A stretch of 64,000 nucleotides of DNA from Antarctobacter albus. GTDB taxonomy: Bacteria; Pseudomonadota; Alphaproteobacteria; Rhodobacterales; Rhodobacteraceae. Numbering within the stretch: position 1 is the first letter of the stretch; the number at the start of each line of letters is the position of its first letter. This document shows, piece by piece, positions 18,617-25,935 of the stretch. The notes under the pieces were generated by a model, which ran no database searches, was not told where the DNA came from, and was given only the letters and a program-made list of their open reading frames with translations. Position numbers and translations under genes: made by a program. The stretch covers positions 1-64,000 of the forward strand of contig NZ_FMZI01000012.1 of NCBI RefSeq assembly GCF_900101505.1, written 5' to 3'.

Positions 18617-19759
18617 ATGTCTGAGTTGAAAACCATCGAGATCCTGGGCGGAGGGCCGGGAGGGCTGTATACGGCGATACTTGTTCGCCGGCTGCTGCCC
18701 GACGTGAAAGTGCGCGTCACTGAGCAAAACCCCGAGGGCGCAACCTTCGGATTCGGAGTCGTTTTTTCGGATCGCGCTCTCGACTTTCTCAAAGCCGACG
18801 ACCCCGAGACACACGAATTGATCGTTCCGCACATGGAATGTTGGCGTGACATGACACTGAACCTGCCCAATGGCTCCGTGACGCTCGACGGTGTCGGCTT
18901 CACCGCAGTGGGCCGTCTCGAATTGATCGAGATCCTCAAGGGACGTGCCCGTGATCTAGACGTGGAGATTCGGTTCGGCACGACGGTCCGGACGGTTGAG
19001 GAGCTCGGAGCTAATCTGGTGGTCGGCGCCGATGGATTGAACTCCCTTGTCCGGCGCTCCTTCGAAGGCCAGTTCAAACCAACCCTTGAATATTTCGACA
19101 ATCATTTCGCGTGGTTCGGAGCAACGGTCCCCTTCGATACGCTGACCCAGACCTTCATTGAAACCGACAAGGGACCACTGAACGCGCACCACTACCGGTT
19201 CGCGCCGGGCCGCTCGACCTTCATCGTCGAGTGCGAGCACGAGACCTACAAAAACTACGGTTTTGACAGGATGCCCGAAGACGAGAGCGCGAAACTCTGC
19301 AGCCAATTGTTCGGAGACGTGCTGCAGGGCACCGAGTTGATCACCAACAAGTCCATGTGGCGTCAGTTCCCGCGTCTATGGTGCGAAAACTGGGTCGCCG
19401 GACGCAAGGTGCTGCTTGGTGATGCCGTTCACACCGCGCATTTCTCGATCGGGTCCGGAACGCGGTTGGCCATGGAGGACGCGATCGCGCTGGTCCATGC
19501 CCTCAAAGATCATCCGGACTTGGATGACGCCCTTGCCGCCTATCAAGCGGGTCGCCCCCCCATCGCCCGCAAGATCGTGGATGCGGCCAATACCTCTGCG
19601 ACATGGTACGAAAGCTTCGGCGTGAAGATGCGTCTACCGCCATTGGCATTTGCCCATGACTACCTGATGCGGTCCGGTCGGATCACTGAAGAACGCCTGC
19701 GCAAGATCGCTCCGCGCTTTGCGGCCGAATACGCGAACGCCCAGGCGACCGGCGTCTGA
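18617..19759 (+). CDS. FAD-dependent monooxygenase, salicylyl-CoA 5-hydroxylase-like
   Basis: The 380-residue flavoprotein hydroxylase has the dinucleotide motif GGGPGGLYTA at residues 11-20, the GADGLNSLVRR segment, and the FAD motif GDAVHTAHFSIGSGTRLAMEDA near residue 275. This arrangement and the GVVFSDRALDFLKADDPETH region resemble SdgC-type salicylyl-CoA 5-hydroxylases and the N-terminal half of 2-aminobenzoyl-CoA monooxygenases. It lacks the C-terminal reductase domain of the bifunctional proteins. The expected reaction is salicylyl-CoA plus NADH and O2 to gentisyl-CoA. The start at 18617 has GGGAGGAG upstream. The adjacent ligase and downstream gentisate genes support the substrate; 2-aminobenzoyl-CoA is the main alternative. 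Confidence 0.82.
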   Translation: MSELKTIEILGGGPGGLYTAILVRRLLPDVKVRVTEQNPEGATFGFGVVFSDRALDFLKADDPETHELIVPHMECWRDMTLNLPNGSVTLDGVGFTAVGRLELIEILKGRARDLDVEIRFGTTVRTVEELGANLVVGADGLNSLVRRSFEGQFKPTLEYFDNHFAWFGATVPFDTLTQTFIETDKGPLNAHHYRFAPGRSTFIVECEHETYKNYGFDRMPEDESAKLCSQLFGDVLQGTELITNKSMWRQFPRLWCENWVAGRKVLLGDAVHTAHFSIGSGTRLAMEDAIALVHALKDHPDLDDALAAYQAGRPPIARKIVDAANTSATWYESFGVKMRLPPLAFAHDYLMRSGRITEERLRKIAPRFAAEYANAQATGV

Positions 19760-19863
19760 CAGCCGACAAGAACGGCCGCCGCCTTTAGGAAACCCGAAAT
19801 TGGAACGGACAATTGCGCGCTAGGCGCCCTGTCCAAAACAGCGAGCTATTTGTGGCACAAACA

Positions 19864-21498
19864 ATGAGCGACATGACAAAACGGAACATCGGCCTTCAGA
19901 TTATCGACCATGTCACCGACACGGCCCCCGGATCCAAAGAGATTGGCTTTGTCAAATCAGAACATCGGAATTGCTCTGAAATCCTCTGGCAAAACCTGGA
20001 GCGCAACCCGGACAGCGTCGCGGTCATCAGCCCACAGGGCCAGTTGACCTACGCCGAATTGATCGCTGAAGCGTCTCGCTGGGGCAACGCCTTTTCGGCG
20101 GCGGGGCTGGAACGCGGCGAACGGATCGTCTTTTTCCTCGACGACACACCGACATTCCCGGCCGCCTTCTTCGGCGCCGTGCGGGCGGGGTTCGTCCCGG
20201 TCCTGCTCAACATCCAGACGAAACCCGACGTGCTGAATTATTTCCTGCAGGACAGCGGCGCCCGCTACGCCGTGGTCGATGGGGATCTCTCAACGATCTT
20301 CTCCGAAGAGACGCTGAAGGGAACCCAGCTTGAGACCAGCGTGATTGCGAACGGACCTTCCCTGTCCGCAGGCCAGATCAGCGCCATGGAGTTCCTGAAA
20401 GACCAGCCGGTCAGCCTGCAAGCCACGGGAACCGGCCCCGACGATATGGCATTCTGGATGTATTCCTCTGGGTCTACGGGACGCCCGAAGGGTATCGTCC
20501 ACCTGCACCACGATATGGCCTATGCGCAGGCCAGTTTCGGAAAGCATGTCCTCAAGCTGACACCCGACGACATCTGTTATTCGGTGCCGAAAGCCTATTT
20601 CGCCTATGGGTTCGGAAACTCGGTCATCTTTCCCTTTTCCGTCGGCGCGGGCTCGGTCTGGATTCCGGGCCAACCGCGTCCAGAGGTGGTCCTCGATGCA
20701 ATCGAGACCTACCGACCGACCGTACTGTTCGGTTTGCCGACGCTCTACACCGCGCTGGCGCGGTCTGAAAAGATCAGCGCATGCGATCTGTCATCGCTGC
20801 GCCAGTCCATGTCCGCGGCCGAAATCCTGTCAGAGGACATCTACAACGCTTGGAAGAGTATGACCGGGCATGGCCCGACAGAAGGTTTGGGCTCGACAGA
20901 GATGCTGCACGTCTATTTGTCCAACAGGCAGGACGATCATCGGATCGGCGCCGCGGGGGCCCGAGTACCGGGTTACGAGATCCGCCTCGAGACACCCGAT
21001 GGCGCGCCTGCGGCGCCGGGAGAGGAAGGTGTCATGTACGTTCGGGGACACTCTTCAGCGCCGACGTATTGGAACCGGCCTGACAAGACCGCCGAAACCA
21101 TGCGCGGCGACTGGATCTATACAGGTGACCGATTTGTCGAACGCGATGGCTACTATTATTTCCAGGGACGCGCGGACGAGTTGATCAAGGTGTCCGGACA
21201 ATGGGTCTGGCCGCTGGAAGTCGAACGCTGCCTGAACGAACATCCCGACGTCCACGAATGTGCGGTGCTTGCGCATCAGTTGGAAGACAAGCGGATGGCA
21301 TTGAGGGCTGTCATCAAGCTCGTAGACGGTGTGTCGATGGACGAGGCGCAAACCACAAAATTGCGCACATTCGTGAAAACACAGCTGACTCCGTACAAGT
21401 CCCCTCGCCTCATCGAATATGTGGCGGAACTTCCCAAGACCGGCACCGGCAAGATCGATCGAAACGCTCTGCGTCAAAGCAGGCCCGCCGCCGCCTGA
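19864..21498 (+). CDS. Aryl-CoA ligase, benzoate-CoA ligase family (candidate salicylate-CoA ligase)
   Basis: The 544-residue adenylate-forming enzyme has the AMP-binding P-loop YSSGSTGRPKG, the GSTEMLHVY motif, the YTGDRF hinge, and the C-terminal catalytic lysine in PKTGTGKIDR. The benzoate-CoA ligase subgroup is suggested by FFLDDTPTFPAAFFGAVRAG. It would activate an aromatic acid with ATP and CoA, most likely salicylate given the neighbouring hydroxylase. The start is uncertain (ATG at 19864 or 19873; weak ribosome sites). Its TGA stop is the first three bases of the inserted IS element, so the native C-terminal few residues may have been changed. Confidence 0.85.
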   Translation: MSDMTKRNIGLQIIDHVTDTAPGSKEIGFVKSEHRNCSEILWQNLERNPDSVAVISPQGQLTYAELIAEASRWGNAFSAAGLERGERIVFFLDDTPTFPAAFFGAVRAGFVPVLLNIQTKPDVLNYFLQDSGARYAVVDGDLSTIFSEETLKGTQLETSVIANGPSLSAGQISAMEFLKDQPVSLQATGTGPDDMAFWMYSSGSTGRPKGIVHLHHDMAYAQASFGKHVLKLTPDDICYSVPKAYFAYGFGNSVIFPFSVGAGSVWIPGQPRPEVVLDAIETYRPTVLFGLPTLYTALARSEKISACDLSSLRQSMSAAEILSEDIYNAWKSMTGHGPTEGLGSTEMLHVYLSNRQDDHRIGAAGARVPGYEIRLETPDGAPAAPGEEGVMYVRGHSSAPTYWNRPDKTAETMRGDWIYTGDRFVERDGYYYFQGRADELIKVSGQWVWPLEVERCLNEHPDVHECAVLAHQLEDKRMALRAVIKLVDGVSMDEAQTTKLRTFVKTQLTPYKSPRLIEYVAELPKTGTGKIDRNALRQSRPAAA

Positions 21499-21515
21499 AC
21501 CGCCCCGGGTTTACC
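21496..21515 (+). repeat. IS left terminal inverted repeat
   Basis: TGAACCGCCCCGGGTTTACC matches the reverse complement of 22801-22820 at all 20 positions. Its first three bases act as the stop codon of the CoA ligase gene. Confidence 0.95.
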
Positions 21516-21545
21516 GGAGAGTAACAGGCTCGAAAGATAGCCGTG

Positions 21546-21878
21546 ATGAGCAAGAGCCCCCACACCCCGTCCTACCCGGTCGAGCTCCGTGAGCGCGGCG
21601 TCCGGCTTTTCAAGGAACACGGCGCCGAGTATGCCAGTGACAACGCGGCCAATCGGGCGAGTGTGCCGAAGCTCGGCTGCTCGCCGGACAGCCTGCGCGT
21701 CTGGTGCCAGCGCGCCGAACGCGATGCCGGCGAACGGCCCGGCCTGACCAGGGCTGAGAGAGATCGGATCAAGGCGTTGGAGCGCGTGGTCCGGGGGTTG
21801 CGGACCGCCAACGAGATCCTGAAGAAGGCGCGCGCGTATTTCGCCCAGGCGGAACTCGACCGACCGGTCAGGACATGA
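21546..21878 (+). CDS. IS3-family transposase OrfA
   Basis: The 110-residue protein is a typical OrfA with an N-terminal helix-turn-helix (YPVELRERGVRLFKEHGAEY and NRASVPKLGCSPDSLRVWCQRAE) and a C-terminal leucine-zipper-like helix (LERVVRGLRTANEILKKARAYFAQAE). It would bind the IS ends. The ATG at 21546 is preferred over an adjacent GTG. Its stop overlaps the orfB start (ATGA), where translation coupling or frameshifting normally joins the two. Confidence 0.9.
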   Translation: MSKSPHTPSYPVELRERGVRLFKEHGAEYASDNAANRASVPKLGCSPDSLRVWCQRAERDAGERPGLTRAERDRIKALERVVRGLRTANEILKKARAYFAQAELDRPVRT

Positions 21879-22779
21879 TCGCATTCATTGAGGAATGCCG
21901 GGACGAGTTCAGCGTCGGGTCGATCTGCAGCGTGCTGCCGATCGCGCCATCGTCCTATTACGCGCAGCTGGCCGTCCGACGCGATCCCTCCAGGGCATCG
22001 AAACGGGCGCGGCAGGATGAACGCGACAGCCGGGAAATCCGGCGTGCACTCAGCGAAAGCGGCGGCCGTTTCGGGGCGCGCAAGGTTTGGCATGCGCTGC
22101 GCCGGGAAGGATACGACATCGCGCGCAGCATCGTGGAAAGACTGATGAAAGTGTTGGGGTTACAGGGTGTTGTGCGCGGAAAGACGGTGCTGACGACCAA
22201 TCCGGATACCTCACAGCCCTGTCCGACGACAAGGTGACCCGCGTCTTCGAGGCCCGGACGCCGAACCAGCTCTGGGTCAGCGATTTCACCTATGTCTCGA
22301 CCTGGCAGGGGAAGGTCTATGTCGCCTTCGTGATCGACATCTTCGCCCGCCGGATCGTGGGCTGGCGCGTCTCCACCTCGATGACCACGGGGTTCGTGCT
22401 TGATGCCCTGAACCAGGCGATCTGCCAGAGAACGCCGTCAGACGCCGACGCGTTGATCCATCATTCCGGCAGGGGATCCCAATGCCTGCCGATCAAGTAT
22501 ACCGAGCGTCTGGCCAAAGCCGTCATCGACACCTCTGTGGGCAGCGTTGGCGACAGCTACGACAACGCTCTCGCCGAAAGCACCATCGGCCTGCTCAAGA
22601 CCGAGGTCATCGACTTCCTCGGCCCGTGGAAATCCATGACGCAGGTCGAATGGGAAACCCTGAAATGGGTCGACTGGTACAACAACCGGCGCCTGCACAG
22701 CGCCATCGGATACCTCACCCCGCGAGAAGCAGAGGAGCCATTCTACGAAAGCTTGAACGCTCCCGAAAAAGCTGCCTAG
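21875..22779 (+). pseudogene. IS3-family transposase OrfB, frameshifted and catalytically damaged
   Basis: Frame 1 encodes the N-terminal HTH_21 part (from MIAFIEECRDEFSV to GVVRGKTVLTTNPDTSQPCP) and then stops at about 22237. The rest continues in another frame from DDKVTRVFEARTPNQLW to the TAG at 22779. A one-base loss near 22221-22228 accounts for this. The DDE core keeps the first Asp (WVSDFTYV) and the final Glu (DNALAES), but the second Asp of the conserved HHSDRGSQ motif is Gly (HHSGRGSQ). Both lesions argue that it is inactive. Confidence 0.9.
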
Positions 22780-22800
22780 TCATTGAACCAGAAAATCTAA

Positions 22801-22820
22801 GGTAAACCCGGGGCGGTTCA
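22801..22820 (-). repeat. IS right terminal inverted repeat
   Basis: GGTAAACCCGGGGCGGTTCA is the exact reverse complement of the left end at 21496-21515. Past the 20 bp the two ends share only scattered bases. Confidence 0.95.
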
Positions 22821-23067
22821 GCTTTCGGGCCTTGGCGAGAACCTGTGCCGCTTCGTAACGAACCTTGGCCAGGTTCATATCGCCCTTGAGCAGGGCCTCC
22901 CACTAGGCCAGCAGTTGATCCCACACCTCTTAGGCCTTGTGCCGCGCGACACCGAGGCTGTCCGTCTTGAGAGACATCTTGATGAAGGTGCGTCGTTCGA
23001 CTTTCGCATAGCGAGTCGGGACGCGCCGCTTGAGATGATAGGTCGCCCCCCGGAGATAGCCGGGCAT
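22821..23067 (-). pseudogene. Remnant of a phage-type tyrosine integrase (DUF6538-like N-terminus)
   Basis: Reading the minus strand from the ATG at 23067 gives MPGYLRGATYHLKRRVPTRY, then AKVERRTFIKMSLKTDSLG, VARHKA, a TAA, EVWDQLLA, a TAG, and WEALLKGDMNLAKV continuing to ARK, where the IS begins. This is the N-terminal region of alphaproteobacterial site-specific integrases. It has two in-frame stops and the catalytic domain is missing. A GGAG ribosome site precedes the ATG. It is a dead fragment of an older element, cut by the IS. Confidence 0.8.
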
Positions 23068-23246
23068 GCTTGGGCTCCTTTTGGAAGGAGATGCCACGAA
23101 AAGACATGGCGCGCTATGCCGCCTGCCAGTGATGCGAAATGTGGTGCAAAACGTAGTGCAAAATCAGCACCGCTAGGCGCCAGGGCCGACACGCTTCCGG
23201 AGAAGCCACCTTGTTTCCAAGGACTTGCGCTATTTTCATTTTGGGA

Positions 23247-23266
23247 GAAGTGGCAGCCCGTAGGGG
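23247..23266 (+). repeat. attL, 20-bp core repeat
   Basis: GAAGTGGCAGCCCGTAGGGG here is identical to 34994-35013, where it forms the end of the tRNA-Glu gene and the few bases beyond it. The bases on both sides of the two copies differ, so the shared core is exactly 20 bp. Confidence 0.9.
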
Positions 23267-23499
23267 CAGCCAAGAGCGCAACAAAGTCAAAGGCTTGGAC
23301 TGCCCAACCCACATAGCTGCGGGCATTGAAATCATTGGCGAAATTTCAGGTCTGACCAACCTCAAAACCGTATCCGACGCAAACGAAAACCCCGGCGCGC
23401 TGGCGGGCGCAACCGGGGCTAAAGACGTTGTCGAAAGCGTCAAGTCGTGGCCGATTCATACCCCCAAACCCCGCTCTAGCGCAAGCCATGAGGTGCATC
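23267..23499. other. Element left end, no convincing gene
   Basis: Between attL and the first element gene I see no gene with a credible start and ribosome site. A plus-strand frame open from 23211 to 23507 crosses attL and has no family resemblance. The segment holds a GC stem (CCCCGG near 23394 and CCGGGG near 23416) and presumably the early promoter. Confidence 0.5.
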
Positions 23500-24261
23500 A
23501 TGGCTAAGGCTTGGCGCTATGAATGGGCGGCGCACGTTCGCGCGTGTCGCGCCCTATCTTCGACCGCAAGGCTAGTCGCCCAGGTGCTGGCCCTGGACTT
23601 TGCCAACGGGGACACAGGGCAATGCAACCCATCCCGCTCGACCTTGGCCGATCACCTTGGCATGTCCCTGGACACGATCAAGCGCAGTCTGGCGGAATTG
23701 GAGCGTGAGGGCTGGCTTGCCAAGGTGGCAGGCCGTGGCAGGGGCAAGAAATCGAGCTTCACTTTCCTCTCGCCCGGAAAGGTTGTGCGAATGCCGGTAG
23801 CGGCCCAGACGCAAGCCGCCGAACGCCCCGTTCCAAGGCCACATGCCTCCCCCGAAAAAGGGGGCAAATCTGCACCCGATTGCACAGCGAAAAAGGGGGC
23901 AAATCTGCGTGGAAAAGGGTGCAAATCTGCCCCCTCCTATAATAATGATAGGAACCTTGTAAGAACCATAGGCGCGCAGGTGCGCGCTTGGCGCTCGCAT
24001 ACCTTCCTCGGAAGGAACTATCCCGGCCCTTCCCTGGTCAGAGAAGACAACTGGCAGGCGACAAGCGCATGGGGACGGTGGCTTCAGGCCAACGGCTACC
24101 CGCCGTTGCGAAACTTCCCGATCGTGAGCGACGAAAGAAAAGGCACGTTCTTTCACCTGCCGTCTAACCTCCCCCCTTCGTGCCCGGAGACCGAGCGCGA
24201 GGCCCGCGAATACTTCAATTCGCTCCTGGACGGGGAGGCGGCACGCCATGCAGCGCAGTAA
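23500..24261 (+). CDS. Helix-turn-helix replication-initiator-like protein
   Basis: The 253-residue protein has a winged helix at about residues 45-80 (PSRSTLADHLGMSLDTIKRSLAELEREGWL), then a low-complexity linker rich in K, G, A and P, and a C-terminal domain of unknown type. This resembles lambda O-like or plasmid-type initiators, which bind iterons inside their own gene. Three iteron-like repeats lie in the linker-coding part (23854-23930), followed by AT-rich DNA. The ATG at 23500 is preferred over 23488 because GAGGTG precedes it at good spacing. A role in element replication is inferred. Confidence 0.7.
   Translation: MAKAWRYEWAAHVRACRALSSTARLVAQVLALDFANGDTGQCNPSRSTLADHLGMSLDTIKRSLAELEREGWLAKVAGRGRGKKSSFTFLSPGKVVRMPVAAQTQAAERPVPRPHASPEKGGKSAPDCTAKKGANLRGKGCKSAPSYNNDRNLVRTIGAQVRAWRSHTFLGRNYPGPSLVREDNWQATSAWGRWLQANGYPPLRNFPIVSDERKGTFFHLPSNLPPSCPETEREAREYFNSLLDGEAARHAAQ
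23854..23930 (+). repeat. Three iteron-like direct repeats inside the initiator gene
   Basis: GAAAAAGGGGGCAAATCTGC occurs identically at 23854-23873 and 23889-23908, with a one-mismatch shorter copy at 23912-23930 (GAAAAGGGTGCAAATCTGC). Start-to-start spacings are 35 and 23 bp. An AT-rich stretch (TATAATAATGATAG) follows at 23939. This is the layout of a replication origin within an initiator gene. Confidence 0.75.
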
Positions 24262-24433
24262 CGCCGCCACGCGCCGCCTCCAAATTCTGGAGACGGACAC
24301 CCGCGAAGCGCTGGCCTCACTGGCCGGACGGGTTCACCGGCTTTGCCCGGATCACCGCGACCCTCACCGCTTCCACGAAGAGAAATCGGAAATCGCCAAT
24401 GAGCTGGCGCAACTCGCAAGGAAAGCACGATGA
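24248..24433 (+). CDS. Small phage-element protein of unknown function
   Basis: The 61-residue, highly charged, probably helical product starts 14 bp inside the 3' end of the initiator gene and overlaps the next start by 4 bp (ATGA), so it is translationally linked to both. No domain is recognised. Compact overlap on both sides is the main support that it is real. Confidence 0.55.
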   Translation: MQRSNAATRRLQILETDTREALASLAGRVHRLCPDHRDPHRFHEEKSEIANELAQLARKAR

Positions 24434-25044
24434 AACTGACCATCACGGCCACCGACCTGGGGGAGATCGTCAAGCGCGATATCGAGATGCTGGATCGCAC
24501 GCACATGGCGGTCATGGATGATATCGCCAAGGAAATCAAAGAGGACTGGCGCGACGATATCCGATCCGCAGGATTGGGGAACCGACTTGCCAATACCGTC
24601 CGGTCGAGACGCTACCCGACACACACGCATAGCTCGGACCCGGCGGCGCTGATCTGGACCAACGCCGACGATATCCTGGCATCCTTCGAAGAGGGCGCGC
24701 TCATCCGCTCGCAGCACGGTTTCTTTCTCGCCATTCCGTTGCCAGCGGCAGGCAATCGGCGAGGTGGTGGCCGAGTCACGCCCGAATTCATCGAGCGGCG
24801 CCTTGGCACGAAACTGCGCTATGTCCACCGCCCCGGAATGCCTGCCCTGCTGGTCGCCGATGAGCGGCTCAGCAAGAGCGGGCTGGCCGTCAAGTCCCGG
24901 TCAAAGACGGGGCGCAACCGGGCCAGCGTTCCCGTCTTCGTCCTGCTGCCACAGGTGAAGCTGCGCAAGCGCCTCAGTCTCTTCGACCGGGCGAACGCCA
25001 TTGCCGACACCATCCCCCATCGCATCGACGTGCTGTGGCGGTGA
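24430..25044 (+). CDS. DUF6441-like phage structural protein
   Basis: The 204-residue product resembles a family (DUF6441) found in alphaproteobacterial prophages near head-tail genes. Features are a helical N-terminus, AGLGNRLANTVRSRRYP, ALIRSQHGFFLAIPLPAAG, VTPEFIERRLGTKLRYVHRPGMPALLVADERLSKSGLAV, and KSRSKTGRNRASVPVFVLLPQVKLRKRL. I suspect a neck or head-completion role, but this is inference. The start has AAGGAAAG upstream. Its place ahead of the terminase genes is unusual for a structural gene. Confidence 0.7.
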   Translation: MKLTITATDLGEIVKRDIEMLDRTHMAVMDDIAKEIKEDWRDDIRSAGLGNRLANTVRSRRYPTHTHSSDPAALIWTNADDILASFEEGALIRSQHGFFLAIPLPAAGNRRGGGRVTPEFIERRLGTKLRYVHRPGMPALLVADERLSKSGLAVKSRSKTGRNRASVPVFVLLPQVKLRKRLSLFDRANAIADTIPHRIDVLWR

Positions 25045-25127
25045 GCGGGTCCTTCCGACGCCAAGCGTATACGGGTGGTCGAGGCCCGCAGTTTTAGCCT
25101 TTGCAAATAAAATCAAGGGGATAAAGA

Positions 25128-25625
25128 ATGAGACTGCTAAAAGAGCTGCCCCTTTTGGGTGACGATGGGACGTACCGGATCGGAGGGTCCGACCTCTGCG
25201 ACCTCCTGCGTATCTCCCCCGCTGCCCTGACCGGCCTGGTCAAGCGCGACCTCGCCGTCAAGCTGGGACATGACGCCTACGACCTCACCGAGACCGTGGG
25301 CCGCTACGTCGAACACCTGCGCGGCGTGGCATCCGGGCGCGGCGACGAAGGCCAGGTCCTGACCCTCACCGGCGAACGCGCGCGGCTGGCCCGCGAGCAG
25401 GCCGACGCCCAGGCGCTGAAGAACGCCAAGCTGCGCGGCGAGCTGGTGGAGGCATCCGAGGTCGAGCGTACCTGGTCGGACACGCTGCGCCAGATGCGCG
25501 CCCGCCTCATGGCGATCCCGTCGCGCCTGCGGGCCGACCTGCCCAGCCTCGACCCCGACGCCCTGACCGCGCTGGACCGGGCGCTGCGCGACACACTCAC
25601 GGAGCTGGCCGACAATGCCGACTGA
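25128..25625 (+). CDS. Terminase small subunit, Nu1-like
   Basis: The 165-residue protein has an N-terminal DNA-binding helix pair (IGGSDLCDLLRISPAALTGLVKRDLAVKLGHDAYDLTETVGRYVEHLR), then LTGERARLAREQADAQALKNAKLRGELVEASEVERTWSDTLRQMRARLMAIPSRL. That helix is typical of lambda Nu1-type small terminase proteins. It would recognise the element's packaging site and bring in the large subunit encoded 300 bp downstream. A strong AAGGGG site precedes the ATG. Confidence 0.85.
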   Translation: MRLLKELPLLGDDGTYRIGGSDLCDLLRISPAALTGLVKRDLAVKLGHDAYDLTETVGRYVEHLRGVASGRGDEGQVLTLTGERARLAREQADAQALKNAKLRGELVEASEVERTWSDTLRQMRARLMAIPSRLRADLPSLDPDALTALDRALRDTLTELADNAD

Positions 25626-25935
25626 CCATTTCACCACTATGTCCGCCGACCTCTTCGACGGCCCCCTTGGACTTGATGCAACCTACACACCCGCGTGGGG
25701 ATCACCCGTTTCCCTGCGCGTCATTCCCGACCTCTCCGATGTGAATGCCAGCATCGGCTTTGCCGACTTCCATTCGACGGCTGGCCGGTTCCTCCTGCTG
25801 GTCTCTGACGTCGCAGACCCTGCCGCAGGCGATGTGCTGACGCTGGACGGGAACACCTACACGGTGCAGGGCCAGCCCATGCGGGACGCCAGGCGCAACA
25901 CCTGGGCAATCGAGGCGCGACCCGATGGAGATTGA
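25615..25935 (+). CDS. Phage head-tail attachment protein (lambda FII-like)
   Basis: The 106-residue, beta-rich product resembles small head-tail joining proteins (Phage_attach/FII type), with GDVLTLDGNTYTVQGQPMRDARRNTWAIEAR near the C-terminus. It overlaps both the small terminase (11 bp) and large terminase (11 bp) genes. The ATG at 25615 has GGAG upstream; an internal ATG at 25639 is possible. If right, it provides the surface on which a tail, perhaps a helper's, would dock. Confidence 0.65.
   Translation: MPTDHFTTMSADLFDGPLGLDATYTPAWGSPVSLRVIPDLSDVNASIGFADFHSTAGRFLLLVSDVADPAAGDVLTLDGNTYTVQGQPMRDARRNTWAIEARPDGD

Larger units (their letters stand above)
21496..22820 (+). mobile_element. 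IS3-family insertion sequence, decayed
   Basis: The 1325-bp element is bounded by perfect 20-bp inverted repeats that begin TGAACC and hold the usual two overlapping transposase genes, orfA and orfB. The orfB frame is broken and one catalytic residue is lost, so it should not move on its own. No matching target duplication is seen: the three bases outside the left end are GCC and those outside the right end are GCT. This suggests a rearrangement after insertion. Confidence 0.92.

Noticed and set aside
23211-23507. 98-codon plus-strand frame across attL
   Set aside because: It spans the integration junction, so it could exist only after insertion. It has no ribosome site and overlaps the initiator start.
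23854-23930. CRISPR array
   Set aside because: There are only three repeats with unequal, short spacings inside a coding region, and no cas genes. They fit iterons far better. No other CRISPR-like array was seen in the window.
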